A stretch of DNA of 64,000 nt from Pseudohoeflea suaedae (GTDB taxonomy: Bacteria; Pseudomonadota; Alphaproteobacteria; Rhizobiales; Rhizobiaceae): contig NZ_SMSI01000001.1 in NCBI RefSeq assembly GCF_004354915.1, positions 1,302,001-1,366,000 on the forward strand. The letters run 5' to 3'. The position numbers and the translations under genes are program-made. The stretch's first letter is position 1; each line of letters begins with the position of its first letter. Shown one piece after another: positions 19,848 to 27,110 of the stretch. Below the pieces are notes generated by a model. The model was given only the letters and a program-made list of their open reading frames with translations, did not search any database and was not told where the DNA came from.

Positions 19848-20729
19848 ATGGCCGACGCTCACAGCAAGCACCACGACTATCACATCATCGATCCGAGCCC
19901 CTGGCCCTTCGTCGGCTCGGTCGGCGCGCTGGTCATGGCCTTTGGCGGCATCTGCTACATGAAGTATGTCGAAGGCAGCCAGATGCTCATGTTCGGCATC
20001 GACTGGGCCAGCCCCTGGCTGTTCTTCATCGGCCTTCTGATCGTGCTCTACACCATGTTCGGCTGGTGGTCGGATACCATCAAGGAAAGCCACGAGGGCC
20101 ATCATACCCGCGTCGTCTCGCTTCACCTGCGTTACGGCATGATGATGTTCATCGCTTCCGAGGTGATGTTCTTCGTTGCGTGGTTCTGGGCCTTCTTCGA
20201 AGCAAGCCTCTTCCCCGGTGACCTGCACCAGGTTGCCCGCACCGAATTCACCGGCGGCCAGTGGCCACCTGCCGGTATCGAGGTTCTCGATCCGCTTCAT
20301 CTGCCGCTCTACAACACCGTGATCCTGCTTCTTTCGGGGACCACCGTGACCTGGGCGCACCACGCACTGCTGCACAATGACCGCAAGGGCATCGTGTCCG
20401 GCCTGACGCTGACCGTTCTGCTCGGCGTGCTGTTCTCCTTCGTGCAGGTCTATGAGTACATGCACGCTCCGTTCGCGTTCGCGGATTCGATCTACGGCGC
20501 CACCTTCTTCATGGCCACCGGCTTCCACGGCTTCCACGTCTTCGTCGGCACCGTGTTCCTGCTGGTTTGCCTGATCCGTGCCGCTCGCGGGGATTTTACC
20601 CCCCAGAAGCATTTCGGTTTCGAGGCCGCTGCCTGGTACTGGCACTTCGTTGACGTTGTCTGGCTCTTCCTCTTCTTCTCCATCTATATATGGGGCAGCT
20701 GGGGCGCGCCGATCCACGAAGCCATGTAA
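19848..20729 (+). CDS. coxC: Cytochrome c oxidase subunit III (aa3 type)
   Basis: A 293-aa seven-helix protein with the standard motifs HHDYHIIDPSPWPFVGS, HLRYGMMMFIASEVMFF and the C-terminal EAAAWYWHFVDVVWLFLF. Subunit III stabilises the catalytic core and proton uptake. ATG 19848 gives the normal N-terminus. It is the last core subunit and is followed by a rho-independent terminator. Confidence 0.97.
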   Translation: MADAHSKHHDYHIIDPSPWPFVGSVGALVMAFGGICYMKYVEGSQMLMFGIDWASPWLFFIGLLIVLYTMFGWWSDTIKESHEGHHTRVVSLHLRYGMMMFIASEVMFFVAWFWAFFEASLFPGDLHQVARTEFTGGQWPPAGIEVLDPLHLPLYNTVILLLSGTTVTWAHHALLHNDRKGIVSGLTLTVLLGVLFSFVQVYEYMHAPFAFADSIYGATFFMATGFHGFHVFVGTVFLLVCLIRAARGDFTPQKHFGFEAAAWYWHFVDVVWLFLFFSIYIWGSWGAPIHEAM

Positions 20730-20757
20730 CGGACCGGTCGCTGGTCATTCTTCCGAC

Positions 20758-20794
20758 GGGGCGGTTGTGCTTGCGCAGCCGCCCCTCGCTTTTT
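20758..20794 (+). terminator. Rho-independent terminator after coxC
   Basis: GGGGCGGTTGTGC pairs (two G-U pairs) with GCGCAGCCGCCCC and is followed by TCGCTTTTT. It lies 29-65 bases after coxC and 14 bases before the next start, so it likely separates the oxidase core from the downstream genes, perhaps partially. Confidence 0.75.
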
Positions 20795-20807
20795 CAGGAG
20801 TTGCGAA

Positions 20808-21086
20808 ATGGATATAACCGAGGAAAAGACCGCTTCCGGTGGCCGTTATGTCACCACCGTCGATGGCTATGAAGCCGAGATGACCTATTCACGCGCATCC
20901 GAGAAACTGATCATCATCGATCATACCGGTGTGCCGGGCGAACTCCGCGGCAAGAAGGTCGGGCAGGCGCTCGCCGAACACGCAGTCGCAGAGGCCCGGG
21001 CAGGGGGCTGGAAGATTTTTCCGCTCTGCCCCTTCTTCAAGGCGCAGGCCATCCGCCATCCCGAATGGAAGGACGTCGTCAACTGA
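20808..21086 (+). CDS. Small YjdJ-type GNAT-like N-acetyltransferase
   Basis: A 92-aa protein that fits the minimal GNAT fold (N-acetyltransferase_14 / YjdJ group). HTGVPGELRGKKVGQALAEH (39-58) contains the R/Q-x-x-G-x-G/A acetyl-CoA loop and WKIFPLCPFFKA is the conserved C-terminal strand. Substrate unknown. It starts 14 bases after the coxC terminator and precedes DUF983. Confidence 0.85.
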   Translation: MDITEEKTASGGRYVTTVDGYEAEMTYSRASEKLIIIDHTGVPGELRGKKVGQALAEHAVAEARAGGWKIFPLCPFFKAQAIRHPEWKDVVN

Positions 21087-21122
21087 GAGCGGCGCCCCCG
21101 AACGAAACACGTCAGGACCATC

Positions 21123-21515
21123 ATGGAAGACCACAGCAAGGACACCGCTCATTTCCCGCCCGTCGATCCGGTATCGGTCGGGCTCAGGGGCCGCTGCCCC
21201 CGCTGCGGGCAGGGCGCGATGTTTGACGGGCTTCTGAGCGTCAAGGACCGCTGCGCCAGCTGCAAGCTGGATTATTCCTTCGCCGACGCGGGTGATGGTC
21301 CCGCCGTCTTCGTCATCATGATCGTCGGCTTCATTGTCGTCGGCTTCGCCATGTGGCTCGAGATCAATTATTCACCGCCGGTCTGGCTGCAGGCGTTGAT
21401 CTGGCTGCCTGTGGCAACCGCCCTGTGTCTCGCCGGACTGCGGATGAGCAAGGGCCTGCTGATCGCGCTGCAATACCGCAACAAGGCTGCAGAGGGCAGC
21501 ATCGATCGTGGTTGA
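21123..21515 (+). CDS. DUF983 membrane protein with zinc ribbon
   Basis: A 130-aa protein with a four-cysteine zinc ribbon (GRCPRCGQG near 23-31 and CASCKLDY near 44-51) then two transmembrane helices (about 61-80 and 86-106). DUF983 proteins sit beside oxidase genes in many alphaproteobacteria and are suspected assembly factors, but no activity is proven. Its stop overlaps the SURF1 start by 8 bases. Confidence 0.88.
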   Translation: MEDHSKDTAHFPPVDPVSVGLRGRCPRCGQGAMFDGLLSVKDRCASCKLDYSFADAGDGPAVFVIMIVGFIVVGFAMWLEINYSPPVWLQALIWLPVATALCLAGLRMSKGLLIALQYRNKAAEGSIDRG

Positions 21516-22248
21516 GACTGCTTCGGGCAAGACACGGCGCGGACCCGGCGTTCTCGTCTCGGTACTGGCCCTCGTTGCTTTCGCGATCCTGATCGCGCTC
21601 GGCACATGGCAGGTCCAGCGGCTTTTCTGGAAGGAAGCCCTGCTGGCGGCCATCGACGAGCGCAGCCATGCAGAGCCGCGCCCGCTCGGCGAAATCCTCG
21701 CCATGCAGGTTGAGGGTGAACCGGTGGAATACCGCCGCACCACCGTGACCGGCCGTTTTCTCAATGATCGCGAGCAGTTCTTCTTCGCAACCCATGAAGG
21801 CTTTTCGGGCTATTATGTCTATACGCCGATGGAGCGGGCCGACGGCTCGGTCATTTTCATCAATCGCGGTTTCGTCGGCATCGATTTCAAGGATCCTGCG
21901 ACCCGTCCCGAAAGTCAGCCCGAAGGCGAGGTGACGGTCACCGGTCTTGCCCGGGATACGCTTCACCGGAAGCCGTCATGGGTCGTGCCGGAGAATGATC
22001 CGGCCAACAACATCTTCTACTGGAAGGACCTCGACGGCTTCACGGAGAATGCCGGTCTCGACCCGGCCCGCGTCGTCGACCTCTATGTCGATGCGGACGA
22101 CACACCGAACCCCGGCGGCTGGCCGGTGGGCGGGGTGACGATCATTTCGCTGCCCAACAATCACCTTCAATATGCCGTCACCTGGTACGGGCTGGCGCTG
22201 GCGCTCGCCGGTGTGTTCGCCGCCCGGTTTCTTCGCCGCCAGACGTGA
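21508..22248 (+). CDS. surf1: SURF1 family cytochrome oxidase biogenesis protein
   Basis: A 246-aa protein with an N-terminal helix (about 14-34), a large periplasmic domain and a C-terminal helix (about 220-242). The family motif GTWQVQRLFWKEALL (31-45) and NNHLQYAVTWYGLA near the end are present. SURF1 binds heme A and helps its insertion into subunit I. The GTG start lies inside the DUF983 stop, indicating coupling. Confidence 0.93.
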   Translation: MVETASGKTRRGPGVLVSVLALVAFAILIALGTWQVQRLFWKEALLAAIDERSHAEPRPLGEILAMQVEGEPVEYRRTTVTGRFLNDREQFFFATHEGFSGYYVYTPMERADGSVIFINRGFVGIDFKDPATRPESQPEGEVTVTGLARDTLHRKPSWVVPENDPANNIFYWKDLDGFTENAGLDPARVVDLYVDADDTPNPGGWPVGGVTIISLPNNHLQYAVTWYGLALALAGVFAARFLRRQT

Positions 22249-22266
22249 AACCGCACCGCCCGCGCC

Positions 22267-22295
22267 TTGACAGGAGCCACGCCGAATCTGTCTAA
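22267..22295 (+). promoter_or_regulatory. Candidate internal promoter for ispH-thrB-rnhA
   Basis: TTGACA (22267-22272) and GTCTAA (22290-22295) are separated by 17 bases, in the 116-base gap between SURF1 and ispH. This would let the isoprenoid and threonine genes be expressed without the oxidase operon. The -10 is only a partial match. Confidence 0.4.
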
Positions 22296-22364
22296 GGGCG
22301 AGAACAGGACGATGCCTCGCCGGGCCGTTCGATGTCCGCGAGAAACAGCCGTGAGATGCGACCC

Positions 22365-23363
22365 ATGACCCGACACAAGTTGACGATCAGGCTTTGCGGC
22401 CCGCGCGGTTTCTGCGCCGGGGTGGATCGCGCCATCCAGATCGTGGTGCTGGCGTTGAAGAAATACGGCGCACCGGTCTATGTCCGCCACGAGATCGTCC
22501 ATAACCGTTTCGTCGTCGAGGGACTTGAAGCGCAGGGAGCGGTCTTCGTCGAGGAACTCGACGAGATCCCGCCGGAGCATCACGGCCAGCCGGTGATATT
22601 TTCCGCCCACGGCGTGCCGAAATCCGTGCCGGCGGATGCCGAAGGCCGCAATCTCTTTTATCTCGATGCCACCTGTCCGCTTGTCTCGAAGGTCCACAAG
22701 CAGGCCATGCGCCATGAACGCCTCGGTCGCCATGTGCTCCTGATCGGCCACAGGGGACACCCCGAAGTCATCGGCACGATGGGGCAGTTGCCGGAAGGGG
22801 CGGTCACCCTGATCGAGACGGTGGACGATGTCGACGCGCTGTCGCCCGCCGACCCCGAGGCGCTCGGCTTCGTCACCCAGACTACCCTTTCGGTCGACGA
22901 TACCGCGCAGGTGATCACGCGGCTTCACGAGCGCTTCCCCGCAATCACCGCGCCTGCGGCCGAATCGATCTGCTACGCCACCACCAACCGGCAGGATGCG
23001 GTGAAGGCAGCCGCGCCGGGCTGCGATCTCTTCGCGGTGGTGGGCGCGCCGAATTCCTCCAACTCCCGCCGGCTGGTGGAAGTGGCGCTGAAGGCCGGTG
23101 CGGAGCGCTCGATCCTGCTGCAGCGCGCTTCCGAGATCGATTGGGACGATATCGGCGAGATATCGACGCTCGGCCTTTCTGCTGGCGCCTCGGCGCCCGA
23201 AGTCGTCGTGGCGGAAATCATCGATGCCTTCCGGGACCGTTTCGATGTCACCATCGAGTTGGCGGAAACCACGCAGGAAACCGAAAACTTTCTCGTCAAC
23301 CGCGAATTGCGCGACGTCGAGCTGACCATCGACGACATGGCCTTCGTGAACGGGACCAACTGA
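22365..23363 (+). CDS. ispH: 4-hydroxy-3-methylbut-2-enyl diphosphate reductase
   Basis: An IspH of about 332 aa, the last enzyme of the MEP isoprenoid pathway. All three Fe-S cysteines are present: [12 protein letters not shown] (Cys17), [11 protein letters not shown] and [10 protein letters not shown]; the HEIVHNR and [10 protein letters not shown] substrate histidines are also there. Start choice is uncertain: in-frame ATGs at 22332, 22356 and 22365 all lack a strong ribosome site; 22365 is taken because the conserved sequence begins right after it. Its stop lies 2 bases before thrB. Confidence 0.95.
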   Translation: MTRHKLTIRLCGPRGFCAGVDRAIQIVVLALKKYGAPVYVRHEIVHNRFVVEGLEAQGAVFVEELDEIPPEHHGQPVIFSAHGVPKSVPADAEGRNLFYLDATCPLVSKVHKQAMRHERLGRHVLLIGHRGHPEVIGTMGQLPEGAVTLIETVDDVDALSPADPEALGFVTQTTLSVDDTAQVITRLHERFPAITAPAAESICYATTNRQDAVKAAAPGCDLFAVVGAPNSSNSRRLVEVALKAGAERSILLQRASEIDWDDIGEISTLGLSAGASAPEVVVAEIIDAFRDRFDVTIELAETTQETENFLVNRELRDVELTIDDMAFVNGTN

Positions 23364-23365
23364 CC

Positions 23366-24358
23366 ATGGCCGTCTATACCGACGTTTCGGAAACCGATCT
23401 CCAGCTTTTCATCGCCGATTACGATATCGGCCAGCTGCTCTCCTACAAGGGGATTGCAGAGGGCGTGGAGAATTCCAACTTCCAGCTCCACACGTCGCAG
23501 GGCAATTTCATTCTCACCCTTTACGAAAAGCGGGTGAATCCGAACGATCTGCCGTTCTTCCTCGGGCTGATGGATCATCTGGCCGGCAACGGCCTGTCCT
23601 GTCCGTTGCCCATCCGGCGCAGGGATGGCGAGACGCTTGGCGTACTGGCCGGCCGTCCTGCCGCCGTCATCTCGTTTCTCGAAGGCATGTGGCCGCGCAA
23701 GCCCTCCGTAACCCATTGCCGCGAGACCGGCCGGGCGCTTGCCGCCATGCACGTCGCCGGTGAGGGATTTGAGATCGTCCGCCCCAACGCGCTGTCCGTC
23801 GATTCCTGGCGTCCGCTCTGGGAGAGATCCGCCGCCCGCGCCGACGAGGTGGAGAAAGGTCTCGCCATCGAAATCACCCAGGCGCTCGATGCGCTCGAAG
23901 CGGGATGGCCCAAGGGCCTGCCGGAGGGCGTCATCCACGCCGACATGTTCCCCGACAACGTCTTCTTCATCGGCGACGAGCTGTCAGGCATCATCGATTT
24001 CTATTTCGCCTGCAACGACTTCCTCGTCTATGACCTTGCCATCTGCATCAATGCCTGGTGCTTCGAGCCCGACGGCTCCTACAACCTCACCAAGGGGATG
24101 GCGCTGATCGACGGTTACACCGACGTGCGCAGCCTTTCAGCGGAAGAGGTCGCAGCCCTGCCGATCCTTGCTCAGGGTGCCGCACTACGCTTCCTGCTCA
24201 CCCGCCTCTATGACTGGCTGACGACGCCCGAGGGCGCGCTCGTGGTCAAGAAGGATCCGCGGGAATACCTGCGCAAGCTGCGCTTCCATCGCGCTGTCGA
24301 CAATGCCTCCGAATACGGCCTGCGCCGCGCGGGCCATATCGAGGAAACTGCCCCATGA
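23366..24358 (+). CDS. thrB: Homoserine kinase (ThrB2, choline-kinase fold)
   Basis: A 330-aa homoserine kinase of the aminoglycoside-phosphotransferase-like fold, not the GHMP kinase of E. coli. Kinase motifs are [13 protein letters not shown] (Brenner motif, catalytic Asp) and [11 protein letters not shown] (metal-binding Asp). N-terminal [14 protein letters not shown] is the family signature. It phosphorylates homoserine in threonine synthesis; thrC lies about 8 kb away. It overlaps rnhA by ATGA. Confidence 0.94.
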   Translation: MAVYTDVSETDLQLFIADYDIGQLLSYKGIAEGVENSNFQLHTSQGNFILTLYEKRVNPNDLPFFLGLMDHLAGNGLSCPLPIRRRDGETLGVLAGRPAAVISFLEGMWPRKPSVTHCRETGRALAAMHVAGEGFEIVRPNALSVDSWRPLWERSAARADEVEKGLAIEITQALDALEAGWPKGLPEGVIHADMFPDNVFFIGDELSGIIDFYFACNDFLVYDLAICINAWCFEPDGSYNLTKGMALIDGYTDVRSLSAEEVAALPILAQGAALRFLLTRLYDWLTTPEGALVVKKDPREYLRKLRFHRAVDNASEYGLRRAGHIEETAP

Positions 24359-24792
24359 AACATGTCGATATCTTCACTGACGGCGCCTGTTCCGGAAACC
24401 CCGGCCCGGGCGGCTGGGGCGCCATCCTGCGCTATGGCGACAAGGAAAAGGAAATGTCGGGCGGTGAGGCCCAGACCACCAACAACCGCATGGAACTGAT
24501 GGCGGCCATCCAGGCGCTCAATGCCCTCAAGAGCCCTTGCGAAATCGATCTCTACACCGACAGCGCCTATGTGAAGGACGGGATCTCCAAGTGGATTTTC
24601 GGCTGGAAGAAGAACGGCTGGAAGACGGCGGACAAGAAGCCGGTCAAGAACGCCGAACTCTGGCAGCAGCTGGAAGAGGCGCGCAACCGCCACAAGGTGA
24701 CGCTGCACTGGGTCAAGGGCCATGCCGGGCACCCGGAAAACGAACGCGCCGACGAACTCGCTCGCGCAGGCATGGCGCCTTTCAAGAAGTAG
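24355..24792 (+). CDS. rnhA: Ribonuclease HI
   Basis: A 145-aa RNase HI that removes RNA from RNA-DNA hybrids. Catalytic Asp9, Glu47, Asp69 and Asp133 are all present in the contexts [28 protein letters not shown] and ENERADELA, and the basic handle [13 protein letters not shown] lies at 83-95. Its ATG overlaps the thrB stop by four bases, and a strong terminator follows. Confidence 0.97.
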   Translation: MKHVDIFTDGACSGNPGPGGWGAILRYGDKEKEMSGGEAQTTNNRMELMAAIQALNALKSPCEIDLYTDSAYVKDGISKWIFGWKKNGWKTADKKPVKNAELWQQLEEARNRHKVTLHWVKGHAGHPENERADELARAGMAPFKK

Positions 24793-24820
24793 CCCGCAAG
24801 GCGCGATCGGCAGGTAATGA

Positions 24821-24844
24821 AAAAGCGGGCCATGGCCCGCTTTT
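24821..24844. terminator. Bidirectional terminator between rnhA and the peroxiredoxin gene
   Basis: AAAAGCGGGC-CATG-GCCCGCTTTT is a near-perfect 24-base palindrome with A-tract on one side and T-tract on the other, lying between two convergent genes. It should stop transcription from both directions. Confidence 0.9.
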
Positions 24845-24852
24845 GTTGTTCA

Positions 24853-25338
24853 TCACAGCTGTTCGAGCAGCGCTTCGGCACCCGAGGTGACCGCCTCGCT
24901 CGGGCTGTCCTCGATGTTGAGCCGGGTGACCTTGCCGTCCTCGACGATCATCGAATAGCGTTTCGAACGGATGCCGAGCGTGCCGCCGGACAGGTCCATT
25001 TCCATGCCGAGCGCTTTGGTGAAGGCGGCGTCCCAGTCCACGAGGAAGCGCATCTTGCCTGCACCGCCGGTCGATTTTGCCCAGGCATCCATCACGAAGG
25101 CGTCGTTGACGGCTACGACGGCGATATCGTCGACACCCTTCGCCTTGATGGCGTCGTAGTTCTTCAGATAGCCCGGCATGTGGTTCTGCGTGCAGGTCGG
25201 GGTGTAGGCGCCGGGCACGGCGAAAAGGACCACTTTCTTGCCGCTGAAGATCTCGCTGATGGTCACTTCCTTCATGCCTTCGGGCGCTGTTTCCTTCAGG
25301 GTGAATTCAGGCAGCTTGTCGCCGATCGAAATGCTCAT
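24853..25338 (-). CDS. Peroxiredoxin (Prx5 / AhpC-TSA redoxin family)
   Basis: A 161-aa Prx5-type peroxidase that reduces hydroperoxides with glutathione/glutaredoxin or thioredoxin. The peroxidatic cysteine is Cys49 in FAVPGAYTPTC. Only one further family motif, MRFLVDWDAAFTKALG, is needed for the fold; no second resolving cysteine near the C-terminus is seen, consistent with a 1-Cys or glutaredoxin-dependent enzyme. Monocistronic. Confidence 0.93.
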   Translation of the reverse strand: MSISIGDKLPEFTLKETAPEGMKEVTISEIFSGKKVVLFAVPGAYTPTCTQNHMPGYLKNYDAIKAKGVDDIAVVAVNDAFVMDAWAKSTGGAGKMRFLVDWDAAFTKALGMEMDLSGGTLGIRSKRYSMIVEDGKVTRLNIEDSPSEAVTSGAEALLEQL

Positions 25339-25437
25339 GTCTATCTCCGTATCTGATGGTTATGAAAAATGAATGCGCCGGCATTTATGGCATGGGTTTG
25401 CAACAGCGGAAGCAGAAAAGGCGAGATGGCGCATCAT

Positions 25438-26271
25438 TCAGTTTCTTTCGAGAAGGACCGATTTTTCGATCGAACGCTCTCCCAGCGTCACCACGACATC
25501 GAGTTCGGCGTTCTCTGCATCCGGCCTGGGGCGCCCCTCGATCGGGAGCGAAAAGTGCAGCTTGTCGTCTTCGCTTACAGCCGGTTCAGGCGTGCCGAAC
25601 AGCCAGCCTCCCTCGCCATGCACGAAGATTGAAGCCTGATCTTCGGCGCCTTGGGGCACTTTCACATCCACGGTGATCGTGCTGTCACCTTCATCGCTCC
25701 GGGCGGAGAGAACGTCGAAATCCTCGCTTGCCGGGCCAGGAAGTCCGGCGAAGGCTTTCTCCACGGCGACCCTCGCGCGCACGTCTGTGCCATTAATATC
25801 CGCCGGAGCGGGAAGAGCGATGTCGAACTCCGTCTGAAAGGGCACGCAGATTTTCTCGCAAAGGCCGAGAAAGACCTTGGCCCTCAGATCGGCAGCACCG
25901 CCGTCACGCTTCATCTCGATCGCGAAGCTGAGCGGATGCTTGTAGCCGGCCCAGACCGAGTAACCGTCATCGACGCGGATGGGGGCGGGCAGGCGAAGGG
26001 CCGTAAGTTCGATGCCGCTGCTGGCCGAGAGATCGACCTGCGGCGGTATTCCGGAGGCGCCGGGATCGATCCAGTAGGTTTTCCACCCTTCGTCCAGATC
26101 GATCTCGAGGGCACCCCGGGTGATGCCGGAAGCATCCGGTTCGGGATCGACGACCAGACGCATGCGCGCGCCTTCCGTCTCCACCCAGCCGCTGTCGAGT
26201 GCCAATGCGGGAATGCCCGAAACAGACAAAAAACCGGCCAGAAGTGCCGTTACGGCAGATTTGGGGTGCAT
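25438..26271 (-). CDS. Periplasmic DsbD alpha-domain-like protein
   Basis: A 277-aa protein with a signal peptide (about 1-24) and a DsbD N-terminal (alpha) immunoglobulin-like domain. The paired cysteines are Cys138 and Cys142 in LGLCEKICVPF, equal in place to the redox pair of DsbD-alpha/ScsB. The membrane beta and thioredoxin-like gamma domains of DsbD are missing, so it must receive electrons from another protein such as CcdA. A role in periplasmic thiol supply or cytochrome c maturation is inferred. It is divergent from yqgE. Confidence 0.82.
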   Translation of the reverse strand: MHPKSAVTALLAGFLSVSGIPALALDSGWVETEGARMRLVVDPEPDASGITRGALEIDLDEGWKTYWIDPGASGIPPQVDLSASSGIELTALRLPAPIRVDDGYSVWAGYKHPLSFAIEMKRDGGAADLRAKVFLGLCEKICVPFQTEFDIALPAPADINGTDVRARVAVEKAFAGLPGPASEDFDVLSARSDEGDSTITVDVKVPQGAEDQASIFVHGEGGWLFGTPEPAVSEDDKLHFSLPIEGRPRPDAENAELDVVVTLGERSIEKSVLLERN

Positions 26272-26444
26272 CCTGTCTCCTTTGAAGCCTTGCTGCCGGA
26301 GAAACTATCGCGGCGGATAACCGTTTGCCAGTGATGAGGTTTCACCGCCAATCATATCCGCGTGAGACGGCTGTCGTCAGAAATGACCGGAACCGGCCAA
26401 GGAATAGCCCTTTCCAACCGCGCAAAACTTGCTACGCTGGATAT

Positions 26445-27062
26445 ATGACGAAACCTGAAGATCACCTGTCAGTTCGGGAACGTGGCTGTCTGGACGGCCA
26501 TTTTCTCATCGCCATGCCCAACATGGCCGATGAGCGTTTTCAGCGCAGCGTCGTCTTCATCTGCGCCCATTCTGACGACGGCGCGATGGGGTTCATCATC
26601 AATCGCCCGCAGGACATGTGCTTTTCCGAGCTTATCAGCAAGCTGGATCTCCAGAACGCCGATCGCGCCAGGTCCATCGGCCGCGCATCGGGCGATGCCG
26701 TCGATTTCCCCGTCCTCTCGGGCGGGCCGGTGGATACGGGCCGGGGTTTCGTGCTGCACTCGGACGACTATCACAGCCAGTCGACCATGCCGGTCAGCGA
26801 CGAACTCTGTCTGACGGCGACCGTCGATATCCTGCGCGCGATCAACGAGGGCAGGGGCCCCGAGCGCGGCATCATGCTTCTGGGCTATGCCGGCTGGTCG
26901 CCGGGGCAGCTCGAGGAAGAGATGGCCGCCAATTCCTGGCTGAGCTGTCCCGCCAATGACGACATCGTCTTCGACGCCTATACCGACGACAAGTATGAGC
27001 GGGTTCTCAAGATGATGGGCGTGCAGCCTGCCATGCTGTCCATGCAGGCCGGTCGCGCCTGA
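26445..27062 (+). CDS. YqgE/AlgH family protein
   Basis: A 205-aa protein of the UPF0301 (YqgE/AlgH) family. Family motifs include GHFLIAMPNMADERFQRSV, GAMGFIINRP and the C-terminal LGYAGWSPGQLEEEMAAN. The function is not settled; AlgH was once called a transcriptional regulator, without clear DNA-binding. ATG 26445 is used since the motif starts at about residue 17. Convergent with the phosphodiesterase gene, 48 bases away. Confidence 0.92.
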   Translation: MTKPEDHLSVRERGCLDGHFLIAMPNMADERFQRSVVFICAHSDDGAMGFIINRPQDMCFSELISKLDLQNADRARSIGRASGDAVDFPVLSGGPVDTGRGFVLHSDDYHSQSTMPVSDELCLTATVDILRAINEGRGPERGIMLLGYAGWSPGQLEEEMAANSWLSCPANDDIVFDAYTDDKYERVLKMMGVQPAMLSMQAGRA

Positions 27063-27110
27063 TCCGGCCTTTCCCTATCAAGTGAATTCGGTCGGGATCC
27101 CGCCTGACGG

